NCBI RefSeq assembly: GCF_000716675.1
Contig: NZ_JNXT01000008.1
Location: 1 to 64,000 of the forward strand
DNA: 64,000 nucleotides
Direction of reading: 5' to 3'
Origin: Streptomyces alboflavus
Lineage (GTDB): Bacteria > Actinomycetota > Actinomycetes > Streptomycetales > Streptomycetaceae
The notes under the pieces: generated by a model
Told to the model about the DNA's origin: nothing
Databases searched by the model: none
Seen by the model: the letters and a program-made list of their open reading frames with translations, nothing else
Program-made: the position numbers and the translations under genes
In this document: piece by piece, positions 9,160 to 18,162 of the stretch
How positions within the stretch are numbered: the first letter of the stretch is position 1
Layout: each line of letters opens with the position of its first letter

Positions 9160-11097
9160 ATGTGTGGCATCGCAGGCACTTACCGATGGCCGGACGGCAA
9201 GGCCGTGACCGACCGGCTGACCGAGACCCTCGCCCACCGCGGTCCGGACGGCGCGGGCCGGTACAACCACCGCGCCGGAGACGGCGAGGTGCACCTCGGA
9301 CACCGCCGCCTCGCCATCATCGACCTGTCCGAGACCGGCGCCCAGCCGATGGTCTCGGGCGGCCTCGCCCTGACGTACAACGGCGAGCTGTACAACGCAC
9401 CCGAGCTGCGGGCGGAGTTGGCGGCGTCCGGGGTGCGCTTCCGCGGGACCTCCGACACCGAGGTGGTCCTGGAGGCGTGGCGGCGCTGGGGCACGGACTG
9501 TCTGCCCCGGCTGCGCGGGATGTTCGCGTTCGGGATCTTCGACGAGCGCACCGGAGAGCTGGTGCTCGCCCGCGACCAGCTCGGCATCAAGCCGCTGTTC
9601 CTGCTCCGGCGGGGCGGGGGCCTGGTGTTCGCCTCCGAACTGAAGGCGCTCGCCGCGGTGACCGGCGGGTCCCTGGAGGTGGACCAAGGGGCGCTGGTGG
9701 CCTCGCTCCTCTATTACTGGGTGCCGGACTCCCGGTGTGCGTTCCGTGAGGCGGAGAAGCTGCCGCCGGGGAGCTGGCTGAGGTGCCGGGCGGACGGTCA
9801 GGTGGAGCGCGGCCGGTACTGGCACCTCAAGGACGTCGCCGCCGAGGGCAGGGAGCGGGCGCGCAGCGGTGAGAAACCGGACCTGGCGGCCGTCGTCGAG
9901 GAGTCGACGCGGCAGCACCTGCTGTCCGACGTGCCCGTGGCGACGTTCCTCTCCGGCGGCCTGGACTCCAGCTATCTGACCGCCCTCGCGGCCCGCCACC
10001 AGCCGGGGATCTCCGCGTACACGATCGGGTTCCGCGCCGAGGACGCCAAGTTCGAGGCGATGCCGGACGACCTGCGCTACGCCAGGAAGGTGGCCGAGCG
10101 GTTCGGCGTCGACCTGCACGAGATCGAGATCGCCCCGAACGTGCTCGACCTGCTGCCGCAGATGACGTACCACCTGGACGAGCCCATCGGCGACCCCGCG
10201 GCGATCAACACGTTCCTGATCTGCTCGGCCGCCCGGGAGGCCGGGGTCAAGGTGATGCTCTCGGGGATGGGCGCGGACGAGCTGTTCGCCGGGTACCGCA
10301 AGCACCTGGCCAACGTGCTCGCGCTGCGCTACCAGCGGGTGCCGCGGCCCCTGCGGCGCGGGGTGTCCGGGGTCGTGGACCGCCTTCCGGTCGCCTCGGC
10401 CCGCCGGGGGTACCGGTCGGTGCGGTTCGCGAAGCGGTTCCTGTCCTTCGCCGACCTGCCGGAGGAGACGGCGTTCCGGCGCAGCTACACCATGTACGAC
10501 CAGGAGGAGCTGCTCGCCCTGGTCGATCCCGACCTGGCGGGCACGGTCCAGGACGTGCTGACCGAGCACGCGGACGTCTACGAGGACAACGACCTCGACG
10601 ACCCCGCCGACTTCGTGAACCGCATGTGCCTGGGCGACGCCCGGATGTTCCTGCCGGGCCTGAACCTCACCTACACGGACCGCTCCAGCATGGCCGCGTC
10701 CACCGAGGTGCGGGTGCCGTACGTGGACGTCGAGGTGGTCAAGGCGGCGTTCGCGGTGCCCGGCGACCAGAAGATCGTCGGGCGGCAGGGCAAGGCCGTC
10801 CTCAAGGAGGCGGCCACCTCGATCCTGCCCCGGGAGATCGTGTACCGGCCCAAGGGCCTGTTCAGCGCCCCGCTGCGGGCCTGGATGAGCCGGGACCTCG
10901 CGCCGCTGGTGCGCGAGGTGATCCATGACGGCGTGCTCGTCAGCTCCGGCCTCCTTCGCCGCGACGCCCTGGCGCGCATGGTCGCCGAGGACGCCGCCGG
11001 GCAACGGGACTTCTCCAAGCATCTGTGGCACGTGCTGACCCTCGAGTACTGGTACCGCGGCGCTGCCTCTGGCTCCGGCCAGAGCCAAGCGGCCTGA
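9160..11097 (+). CDS. asnB: Asparagine synthase (glutamine-hydrolysing) family amidotransferase
   Basis: ATP-dependent amidation using ammonia released from glutamine. The 645-aa protein starts MCGIAG, so after Met removal Cys2 becomes the N-terminal nucleophile of the glutaminase domain (1-210). The synthetase domain has the PP-loop SGGLDSS (near residue 264). All catalytic signatures look intact. Its ribosome site AGGAGG lies in the end of the previous gene. Inside polysaccharide clusters, AsnB homologues are often thought to amidate uronic-acid carboxyls. Here an AlgD-like dehydrogenase in the same operon would supply the uronate. That role is inferred; ordinary asparagine synthesis cannot be excluded. 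Confidence 0.92.
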   Translation: MCGIAGTYRWPDGKAVTDRLTETLAHRGPDGAGRYNHRAGDGEVHLGHRRLAIIDLSETGAQPMVSGGLALTYNGELYNAPELRAELAASGVRFRGTSDTEVVLEAWRRWGTDCLPRLRGMFAFGIFDERTGELVLARDQLGIKPLFLLRRGGGLVFASELKALAAVTGGSLEVDQGALVASLLYYWVPDSRCAFREAEKLPPGSWLRCRADGQVERGRYWHLKDVAAEGRERARSGEKPDLAAVVEESTRQHLLSDVPVATFLSGGLDSSYLTALAARHQPGISAYTIGFRAEDAKFEAMPDDLRYARKVAERFGVDLHEIEIAPNVLDLLPQMTYHLDEPIGDPAAINTFLICSAAREAGVKVMLSGMGADELFAGYRKHLANVLALRYQRVPRPLRRGVSGVVDRLPVASARRGYRSVRFAKRFLSFADLPEETAFRRSYTMYDQEELLALVDPDLAGTVQDVLTEHADVYEDNDLDDPADFVNRMCLGDARMFLPGLNLTYTDRSSMAASTEVRVPYVDVEVVKAAFAVPGDQKIVGRQGKAVLKEAATSILPREIVYRPKGLFSAPLRAWMSRDLAPLVREVIHDGVLVSSGLLRRDALARMVAEDAAGQRDFSKHLWHVLTLEYWYRGAASGSGQSQAA

Positions 11098-11124
11098 CGA
11101 CGTGGAAGAAAAATAGGAGCTCCG

Positions 11125-13335
11125 GTGAAACAGGTTGTGCAGAACTACAAGAGCGGCGAGCTCGCGGTGCTCGACGTGCCGGTGCCGGGGTGCAAGCCGG
11201 GCGGTGTGCTGGTGCGCAGCGCCTACTCGCTGATATCCACCGGGACCGAGCTCATGAAGGTGTCCGAGGCCGGCATGTCGATGCTGGGCAAGGCCCGCTC
11301 CCGGCCCGACCAGGTCGCCAAGGTCATGCAGAGCGTGGCCACCAACGGGCTGCCCGCCACGTACCGCAAGGTGATGGGCAAGCTGGACTCCTACACGCCG
11401 CTCGGCTACTCGCTGTGCGGGGTGGTCGAGCAGGTCGGGGACGGCGTCGACGATGTCGCCGTCGGTGACCTGGTGGCCTGTGCGGGCAACGAGCACGCGC
11501 TGCACGCCGAGCTGAACTGGGTGCCGAAGAACCTCTACGCCCCGGTGCCGGACGGCCTCGCGCCCCAGCACGCGGCCTTCGGCACCGTCGGCTCGATCGC
11601 CATGCAGGGCGTCCGCCGCGGCGAGCCCCAACTCGGCGATGTGGCCCTCGTCATCGGCCTCGGCCTGATCGGCCAGCTGGTCGTGCAGCTCCTCACCGCG
11701 TCGGGCGTCCGCGTCGTCGGCGTCGACCCCGACCCGGAGCGCTGCGCCCTCGCCGAGCGCCTGGGCGCCGCGGCCTGCGGCGATCCCGCGTCCGCGGCCG
11801 TGGAGGCGTCCGTCGCCGAACTCACCGGCGGTCACGGCGTGGACCAGGTGTACCTGGCCGCGGGCGGCGGCAGCAACGAGCCCGTCGAGCTGGCCGCCAA
11901 GCTGTGCCGCGACCGCGGCCGGGTCGTCGACATCGGCAAGTGCCGCCTCGACCTGCCGTGGAACGCGTACTACGAGAAGGAACTCGACGTCCGGTTCTCG
12001 CGCAGCTACGGCCCCGGGCGCTACGACCCGGAGTACGAACTGGAGGGCCGCGACTACCCGATCGGCTACGTGCGCTGGACCGAGCGCCGCAACCTGGCGT
12101 GCTTCCTCGACCTCGTCGCCCGCGACCGGGTCGACGTGGAGCCGCTGGTCTCGCACGTCGCCGACTTCGACGACGCGGTCGAGACCTACCAGCGCCTCAA
12201 GGACGGCGAACTCAAGGCCGTGGCCGTGCTGTTCCGCTACCCCGGCGGCACCGACCGGGCCGCGGCAGGGCAGACCCCGGAGGCGGCCGCGCCCACGGTG
12301 ACGGTGCCCGCGGTGCACGTGCGGAGCAACGGCGGGGTCACCCTGCCCGCCCGCTCCGCCGCGGGTCCGGTGCGCCTCGCGTTCGTCGGCGCCGGGAACT
12401 ACGCGACGTCCATGCTGCTTCCGCACCTCGCGGAGCGCGACGGCGTCACGCTGTCGACCGTCGTCACCACGACGGCGCTGTCCGCGGCGAACGCCAAGCG
12501 GAAGTTCGGCTTCGCCGAGGCGACCACCGACCTCGACGCCGTGCTCGGCGACAAGTCCATCGACGCGGTGTTCGTGGTCACCCGGCACAGCTCGCACGCC
12601 GACCTGACCCGCAAGGCGCTCCTCGCGGGCAAGGCCGTGTTCGTGGAGAAGCCGCTGGCCCTGACCGAGGACGAGCTTGCGGGTGTGCTCGCGACCGTGG
12701 AGGAGTCCGGCAACGACCGGCTCCAGGTGGGCTTCAACCGCCGGTTCTCGCCGCTCCTTCGCGAGGCCAAGCGGCAGTTCGGGGCCCGCACCGGTCCGGC
12801 GAGCCTGCGCTACCTCGTCAACGCGGGCCGCCTCCAGCACGGCAGCTGGTACCTCCAGCAGGGCAGCGAGGGCTCGCGGTTCGCGGGCGAGGGCGGGCAC
12901 TTCATCGACACGGCGAGCTGGCTGCTCGGGGCCGACCCGGTCTCGGTGTACGCCCTCGCCCCGGCCGGCAACGAGGACCTGCAGATCGTGCTGCGGTACC
13001 CGGACGGGTCCACCGCCACCATCAGCTACGTCACCACGGGCGCGCCCAGCTTCCCCAAGGAGACGCTGGACCTCGTCGCGGACGGCAAGGTCCTGAAGCT
13101 GGACGACTTCGTCCGCGCCTCCGTGCACGGCCCGAAGAAGTGGGTCAGCTCGCGCCTTCCCAAGGCCAGGGACAAGGGCCAGAACGCCGAACTGGCCGCG
13201 TTCGTCAAGGCCGTGCGCACCGGTGGGCCGATGCCGGTGCCGCTGGAGTCCCTCGTCGCCACCACGGCGGCCACCCTCGCCGTCCAGACGGGCCTGGCCG
13301 GCGGAGCGCCGGTGACGTTGGCGGGGCCGCGATGA
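11125..13335 (+). CDS. Two-domain oxidoreductase: zinc-type alcohol dehydrogenase fused to Gfo/Idh/MocA
   Basis: 736-aa fusion. Residues 1-370 are a medium-chain (zinc-type) dehydrogenase with the cofactor segment VALVIGLGLIGQLVVQLL. After a linker rich in A, P and T, residues 415-730 are a Gfo/Idh/MocA sugar oxidoreductase with FVGAGNYATSML (nucleotide loop) and the conserved EKPLAL near 508. Both nucleotide-binding folds look intact, suggesting two consecutive redox steps on a sugar. Such bi-domain proteins are recurrent beside heparinase-like genes in exopolysaccharide clusters, as here. GTG start at 11125 has AGGAG about 5 nt upstream. The stop overlaps the next start (ATGA). The exact substrate is unknown. 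Confidence 0.88.
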   Translation: MKQVVQNYKSGELAVLDVPVPGCKPGGVLVRSAYSLISTGTELMKVSEAGMSMLGKARSRPDQVAKVMQSVATNGLPATYRKVMGKLDSYTPLGYSLCGVVEQVGDGVDDVAVGDLVACAGNEHALHAELNWVPKNLYAPVPDGLAPQHAAFGTVGSIAMQGVRRGEPQLGDVALVIGLGLIGQLVVQLLTASGVRVVGVDPDPERCALAERLGAAACGDPASAAVEASVAELTGGHGVDQVYLAAGGGSNEPVELAAKLCRDRGRVVDIGKCRLDLPWNAYYEKELDVRFSRSYGPGRYDPEYELEGRDYPIGYVRWTERRNLACFLDLVARDRVDVEPLVSHVADFDDAVETYQRLKDGELKAVAVLFRYPGGTDRAAAGQTPEAAAPTVTVPAVHVRSNGGVTLPARSAAGPVRLAFVGAGNYATSMLLPHLAERDGVTLSTVVTTTALSAANAKRKFGFAEATTDLDAVLGDKSIDAVFVVTRHSSHADLTRKALLAGKAVFVEKPLALTEDELAGVLATVEESGNDRLQVGFNRRFSPLLREAKRQFGARTGPASLRYLVNAGRLQHGSWYLQQGSEGSRFAGEGGHFIDTASWLLGADPVSVYALAPAGNEDLQIVLRYPDGSTATISYVTTGAPSFPKETLDLVADGKVLKLDDFVRASVHGPKKWVSSRLPKARDKGQNAELAAFVKAVRTGGPMPVPLESLVATTAATLAVQTGLAGGAPVTLAGPR

Positions 13336-15317
13336 GCATGAGTGCGGGCTGGTACCTGCGGCGCTTGTCCCGGATGGGGCCGCAGGAGATCGGCGGCCGG
13401 GTGAGCGACGTGGTGCGCAGGCGGCGGTGGCGCTCCGCGCGGCCCCTCTGCCCGACCGTGACCGGCGCCCGGTTCACCGCGGTGCTGCCCGCCGGGACCA
13501 TCGCCGCGGTGCCCCCGGACGCCGCGAAGCGCCTCGTCGCCGAGGCCGACCGGCTGCTCGCCGGGCACGTCGAGTACTTCGGCGTGGTCCGCGACGACTT
13601 GGTCGCCCCGGACTGGTGGAGCGACCCGAAGACCGGGCGCAGGGCGCCGTGGGGCTACGCCTTCGACGTGCCGTACCGCAACGAGGACGCGGTCGGTGAC
13701 ATCAAGCAGATCTGGGAGCTGTCCCGGCATCAGTACCTCACCGTGCTCGCGGCCGCCTACGCGGTCACCGGCGACGAGCGGTACGCCGAGCGCGTGGCCG
13801 AGCACCTGCGGTCGTGGTGGGCGGCCAACCCGCCGCTGCGGGGCGTGCACTGGATCAGCGGCATCGAGCTGGGCATCCGGCTGCTCTCCTGGGTGTGGGT
13901 CCGCCGCCTGCTCGACGGCTGGCCGGGCGCGGCCGACCTGTTCGAGGACAACCCGGTGGCGCACCACCAGATCTGGCACCACCAGCGCTGGCTCGCCGCG
14001 TTCCCCAGCCGTGGGTCATCGGCGAACAACCACGTCATCGCCGAGGCCGCCGGGCAGTTCGCCGCGGCCTGCGCGTTCGGGTGGTTCCCCACCTCGGAGC
14101 GCTGGCGGGACGGCGCGCTGCGGTCGCTCGAACGGCATCTGCGCGGCAACACCTTCCCCTCCGGCCTCAACCGGGAGCTGGCCACCGAGTACCACGGGCT
14201 CGTCCTCGAACTCGGTCTGGCCGCGGTGGCCGAGGCGGACGCCGCCGGTGTGCCGGTGCCTTCGTCCGTCCGGCTCGTGCTGCTTCGGATGACCGACGCG
14301 CTCGCGGCCGTCGTCGACAACCGGTTACGGCCGCCGCGCCAGGGCGACGCGGACGACGGGCACGGCCTGGTCGTGGACGGCGGGGGCACCGACCGCTGGG
14401 GCTCGCTCCTCGCGACCGGCGAGGCCGTGTTCGGGCGGCTCGACTGGTGGCCCGCGGTCACCGGCACCGACGTGCGCACCCCGCTGCTCGCCGCGCTGCT
14501 CCGGCCGTACGGGAAGAAGGGCAGCACGCCGACCGTGACCCGTCCGGCCCGCCGACCGGGTCACTTCGCCGACGCGGGCCTGACGATCCTGCGCGGCCCC
14601 GAGGAGATCTGGTGCCGCTGCGACGGCGGCCCGCACGGGTTCCTGTCCATCGCCGCGCACGGCCACGCGGACGCGCTGTCCCTGGAGGTCCGCCACGACG
14701 GGGTCGACGTGCTCGCCGACCCGGGGACGTACTGCTACCACGGGCAGCCCGCGTGGCGGCGGTACTTCCGGTCGACCCTCGCGCACAACACCCTGGAGCT
14801 GGACGGGAGTGACCAGTCCGTCTCCGGCGGCCCGTTCCTGTGGACCCGGCACGCCCGCAGCCGCGTCCTGGTCGCGGACACCGCCGACGTCTCCGCGGGC
14901 GGCACGGCCCTGTGGTCCGCCGAGCACGACGGCTACCAGCGCTCCGTGCACCGCCGCCGGGTGGAGCTGGTCGCCGCGGCCAAGGAGCTGCGGGTGGTCG
15001 ACGAGGTCCTCGGCGCGCTCGGTCCGCGCCGGGACGTGCGCCTTGCGTTCCACCTCGGTCCGGCGATCGCCGTGGACCTGGTGGGGAACTGGGCGGTGCT
15101 CACCTGGACCAGGGAGGGCGAGGTGCGCTCCGCGGTGCTCGACCTGCCGGGGCAGCTGAACTGGCGGGCGCACCGCGGCGAGAGCGATCCCCCGCTCGGC
15201 TGGTACTCCCCCGGCTTCGGCCGCAAGGAACCCGCAACGACGCTGGTCGGCACCGGCTTCACCGACGGCACGGCGTCGTCGGCGGAGTTCGCCACCGTGC
15301 TCAGGTTCTGCGGCTAG
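13332..15317 (+). CDS. Heparinase II/III-like (alginate-lyase superfamily) protein
   Basis: 661-aa polysaccharide-lyase-like protein. The N-terminal two thirds form the helical toroid (HWISGIELGIRLLSW, SSANNHVIAEAAGQ). The C-terminal beta domain carries the family signature AAHGHADALSLEV and DPGTYCYHG, with the conserved histidines present. Members in exopolysaccharide operons trim or edit uronic-acid polymers during assembly. No signal peptide is visible, so export or location is unclear. ATG 13332 overlaps the preceding TGA. Codon 332 (14325-14327, in NRLRPP) is TTA, the third TTA codon in this operon. The lyase activity itself is inferred from the family. Confidence 0.87.
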   Translation: MSMSAGWYLRRLSRMGPQEIGGRVSDVVRRRRWRSARPLCPTVTGARFTAVLPAGTIAAVPPDAAKRLVAEADRLLAGHVEYFGVVRDDLVAPDWWSDPKTGRRAPWGYAFDVPYRNEDAVGDIKQIWELSRHQYLTVLAAAYAVTGDERYAERVAEHLRSWWAANPPLRGVHWISGIELGIRLLSWVWVRRLLDGWPGAADLFEDNPVAHHQIWHHQRWLAAFPSRGSSANNHVIAEAAGQFAAACAFGWFPTSERWRDGALRSLERHLRGNTFPSGLNRELATEYHGLVLELGLAAVAEADAAGVPVPSSVRLVLLRMTDALAAVVDNRLRPPRQGDADDGHGLVVDGGGTDRWGSLLATGEAVFGRLDWWPAVTGTDVRTPLLAALLRPYGKKGSTPTVTRPARRPGHFADAGLTILRGPEEIWCRCDGGPHGFLSIAAHGHADALSLEVRHDGVDVLADPGTYCYHGQPAWRRYFRSTLAHNTLELDGSDQSVSGGPFLWTRHARSRVLVADTADVSAGGTALWSAEHDGYQRSVHRRRVELVAAAKELRVVDEVLGALGPRRDVRLAFHLGPAIAVDLVGNWAVLTWTREGEVRSAVLDLPGQLNWRAHRGESDPPLGWYSPGFGRKEPATTLVGTGFTDGTASSAEFATVLRFCG

Positions 15318-15324
15318 GGGGCGC

Positions 15325-16863
15325 GTGGTGACGAAGTGGCGGCACTGGGCCCTGCCCGCGGCACCGCTGGCGCTGGTCCTGTTCGCGGCGACCGGCTGTA
15401 CGAGTGCGCCGGACGCCCCGCAGAAGCCGACCGGCAGGCCCTCCACGTCCGGGGCACACTCCACGGCCGTGGCGCGGGTGTGCGCCGAGCCCGCGGCTGG
15501 GCCCGAGAAGGCTCCCGCGGGCGCGGTGACGGTCGACCCGGCGGTGGTCGGCGACCTGGCCGCCAAGACCAGGAGCAACCCCCCGAACACCACGTTCTGG
15601 CTGCGCCCCGGCAAGCACAGGCTCGACCCCGACCGCTACGCCCAGGTCGTCGCCAAGAAGGGGAACCGCTACCTCGGCGCCCCGGGCGCGGTGCTCGACG
15701 GCCGGAAGATCAACCAGTACGCGTTCAGCGGCAGCGCCCGCGACGTCACCATCCGCCATCTGACCGTGCAGCGTTTCGTCGCGCCGAACAACGAGGGCGT
15801 GGTCAACCACGACATGGCCGACGGCTGGGTGATCGAGCACGCGAAGATCCAGTACAACTCCGGCGCCGGGCTGATGGCCGGCGCCCGCCAGGAGGTCAGG
15901 GACAGCTGCCTGCGCGCCAACGGGCAGTACGGAATGAACGCGTACAAGACCGGTGACTCCATCAAGGGCCTGGTGGTCGAGGGCAACGAGGTCGTGGGCA
16001 ACAACACCGACAACTGGGAGAAGCGGAAGCCGGGTTGCGGCTGCACCGGAGGCATCAAGTTCTGGGCCGTCGACGGCGCCGACATCCGCGGCAACTGGGT
16101 GCACGACAACCGCGGAGCGGGGTTGTGGGCGGACAACAACAACAATGACTTCCGCATCGAGAACAACGTCCTCGAAGCCAACGACGGCGCGGCGCTCATG
16201 TACGAGACCAGCTACAACGCCGTCATCCGGAACAACACGATCCGGCGCAACAACTGGGTCGAGGGCCGCAAGTACGCCGACCGGGGCGACAACTTCCCGT
16301 ACGCGACCATCTACGTGTCCGAGTCCGGCGGCGAGCCGCGGATCCGGGCCCGTACGAACAAGATCGAGATCTACCGGAACCTCCTGGAGAACAACTGGTC
16401 CGGGATCACCCTCTGGGAGAACTCCGACCGGTTCTGCAACAGCCCGGCCAACACCTCGACCGGCTACTGCACGCTCCTTGTGAAGGACCTCGACCGCTGT
16501 GAGCAGCCCGCGATCGGCAGAGCGCCGCTGTACTCCGACTGCCGCTGGAAGACGCAGCGCGTGGACATCCACGACAACCGCTTCGTCCTGAAGAAGTCCG
16601 TCGTCAAGTGCGCGGCGGAGTGCGGCCGCATGGCGGTCCTCGCGAACTACGGCACCTACCCCAAGTGGTCGCCGTACAAGGGCAAGCGGGTCGCGGAGGC
16701 GATCACCCACAAGCAGCGCAACCGCTGGCACGACAACGTCTACCGCGGGCCGTGGAGCTTTGTCGCGGCCAACACGGACGGGACGCTCGACTCCGGGCAG
16801 TGGCAGGCCACGCCGTACCGCCAGGACGAGGGCAGCACCTTCGACCCCCGGGCCGGTGGTTGA
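15325..16863 (+). CDS. Right-handed parallel beta-helix lipoprotein
   Basis: 512-aa secreted lipoprotein. The first 25 residues form a signal peptide ending in the lipobox FAATGC, so the mature protein would be anchored outside the membrane. The rest holds many short repeats of the NN-x-I-x-x-N type (for example WADNNNNDFRIENNVLE), the pattern of pectate-lyase/mannuronan-epimerase-like beta-helices. I do not see the DPHD catalytic motif of AlgG C5-epimerases, so it may be a hydrolase, a lyase or a binding protein. The start is GTG 15325 or GTG 15328, 7-10 bp after the heparinase-like stop. Its job is likely processing or handling of the polymer at the cell surface. Confidence 0.85.
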   Translation: MVTKWRHWALPAAPLALVLFAATGCTSAPDAPQKPTGRPSTSGAHSTAVARVCAEPAAGPEKAPAGAVTVDPAVVGDLAAKTRSNPPNTTFWLRPGKHRLDPDRYAQVVAKKGNRYLGAPGAVLDGRKINQYAFSGSARDVTIRHLTVQRFVAPNNEGVVNHDMADGWVIEHAKIQYNSGAGLMAGARQEVRDSCLRANGQYGMNAYKTGDSIKGLVVEGNEVVGNNTDNWEKRKPGCGCTGGIKFWAVDGADIRGNWVHDNRGAGLWADNNNNDFRIENNVLEANDGAALMYETSYNAVIRNNTIRRNNWVEGRKYADRGDNFPYATIYVSESGGEPRIRARTNKIEIYRNLLENNWSGITLWENSDRFCNSPANTSTGYCTLLVKDLDRCEQPAIGRAPLYSDCRWKTQRVDIHDNRFVLKKSVVKCAAECGRMAVLANYGTYPKWSPYKGKRVAEAITHKQRNRWHDNVYRGPWSFVAANTDGTLDSGQWQATPYRQDEGSTFDPRAGG

Positions 16864-16909
16864 GATGGGAGGGAACCTGCTGCGCCGACACCCGCCCGGA
16901 GCAACGGAC

Positions 16910-18160
16910 ATGACGGGCACTCAGCCCGGCGTCGAGGCGCGCCCCGCGGGCACGCCGAAGGCCGTCGGGATCGTCTGGGCGCTCCTCGCGCTCAACACGC
17001 TCGGCTCCGCCGGGGCGAAGACCGTCGTCACGCTGCCCCGCTCCCTCATCCAGATGGCCACGATGGGGGCGCTGGTCGCCGCGTTCACGCTGGCGCTCGC
17101 GCTCAACCTGCGGCTGCGCGTGCGGCCGAGCGCCTTCGTGTTCCTGCTCACCCTGCTGCTCGTGCCGAGCGTCATCTCCAGCGCGAACCTGGAGGTCGGC
17201 TACGGGGCGCTGTTCCGCTGCGCCAGGTTCGCGCTCTTCGTCGGCACGCTGTGGCTGCTCAGCCGCTGGTGGAACGGCGACCTGACGTTCGTCCGGTACC
17301 ACATCCGGATGTACTTCGCGGTGCTCGTGACGGTGGCCGCGGGCCTGGTCGTCGCGCCGGGCACGGCGATGCCCGAGTACTACGGGGGGCGTCTCGTCGG
17401 CGCGTTGTGGCCGCTCACGCCGCCGCAGATCGGACAGTACGCGGCGGTCATCATCGGGCTCACCGTGCTGCTCCTGCTCGGCCGCGCGGCCGACAGGGCG
17501 AGCGCGGTGGTGATCATCGTCCCGTCCGTCGTACTGCTCGCCCTGACCCATACCCGCACGGCCACGCTCGGTCTGCTCATCGGCCTTGTGCTCGCGATCA
17601 GTTCACTCGTCCTGACCAGCTCCGCCGCCCGCCGCTTCTTCGCCTGGACGGTGCTGATCGCCACGGTGGCGGCGGTGGCGTTCAGCTCCGCGCTGCAGTC
17701 CTGGTACCTGCGCGGCCAGACCCAGGAGAACCTGTCCAACCTCACCGGCCGGGCCAAGGTCTGGGACGCTCTCCTCGCGGAGCCCCGGACGACCGGGGAG
17801 AAGGTGTTCGGGGTGGGCCTGAGCGACAAGTCGTTCGGCGGGCTGCCCATCGACAACAGCTGGCTGGCCGTCTACCACGAGCAGGGCCTGATCGGCATCA
17901 CCATCGTGGCGACGCTCATCGCCGTCCTCGGCGGCGTCGCGCTGCTGCGGCCGCCGTCGGTGCCGAGGGCCTGCGCGATCTTCCTGATCAGCTACTGCGC
18001 GATCTCCTCGTACACCGAGGCAGGACTCGGCGACGCCTCGCCCTATCTGCTGCACCTGGGCCTGGCCGCCTCGCTGCTCGCCCTGCCCGCCGCCGCGGCC
18101 ACGCCGCTCGCCGCGACCGCGGTCCCCCGACGACGTGTCCCGCGATGGGCCAGGAGGTGA
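16910..18160 (+). CDS. O-antigen ligase/Wzy-like polysaccharide polymerase
   Basis: 416-aa integral membrane protein with about ten hydrophobic segments and a large hydrophilic loop around 240-320. The loop carries GRAKVWDALL and the H..G pattern near VYHEQGLIG that are typical of O-antigen ligase/polymerase (Wzy_C) proteins. It probably polymerises lipid-linked repeats outside the membrane in partnership with the two Wzz-like proteins. I chose ATG 16910 because GGAG lies 8 nt before it; an in-frame ATG at 16865, just after the previous stop, would add 15 residues. The end overlaps the ribosome site of the next glycosyltransferase gene. Confidence 0.82.
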   Translation: MTGTQPGVEARPAGTPKAVGIVWALLALNTLGSAGAKTVVTLPRSLIQMATMGALVAAFTLALALNLRLRVRPSAFVFLLTLLLVPSVISSANLEVGYGALFRCARFALFVGTLWLLSRWWNGDLTFVRYHIRMYFAVLVTVAAGLVVAPGTAMPEYYGGRLVGALWPLTPPQIGQYAAVIIGLTVLLLLGRAADRASAVVIIVPSVVLLALTHTRTATLGLLIGLVLAISSLVLTSSAARRFFAWTVLIATVAAVAFSSALQSWYLRGQTQENLSNLTGRAKVWDALLAEPRTTGEKVFGVGLSDKSFGGLPIDNSWLAVYHEQGLIGITIVATLIAVLGGVALLRPPSVPRACAIFLISYCAISSYTEAGLGDASPYLLHLGLAASLLALPAAAATPLAATAVPRRRVPRWARR

Positions 18161-18162
18161 CC

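Noticed and set aside
7573..13128. Long minus-strand open frame opposite the Wzz, asnB and dehydrogenase genes
   Set aside because: The plus-strand genes have full family motifs; the minus frame is low-complexity shadow sequence.
15325..16863. Beta-helix protein as an AlgG-type mannuronan C5-epimerase
   Set aside because: The DPHD catalytic motif is absent; only the fold resembles AlgG.
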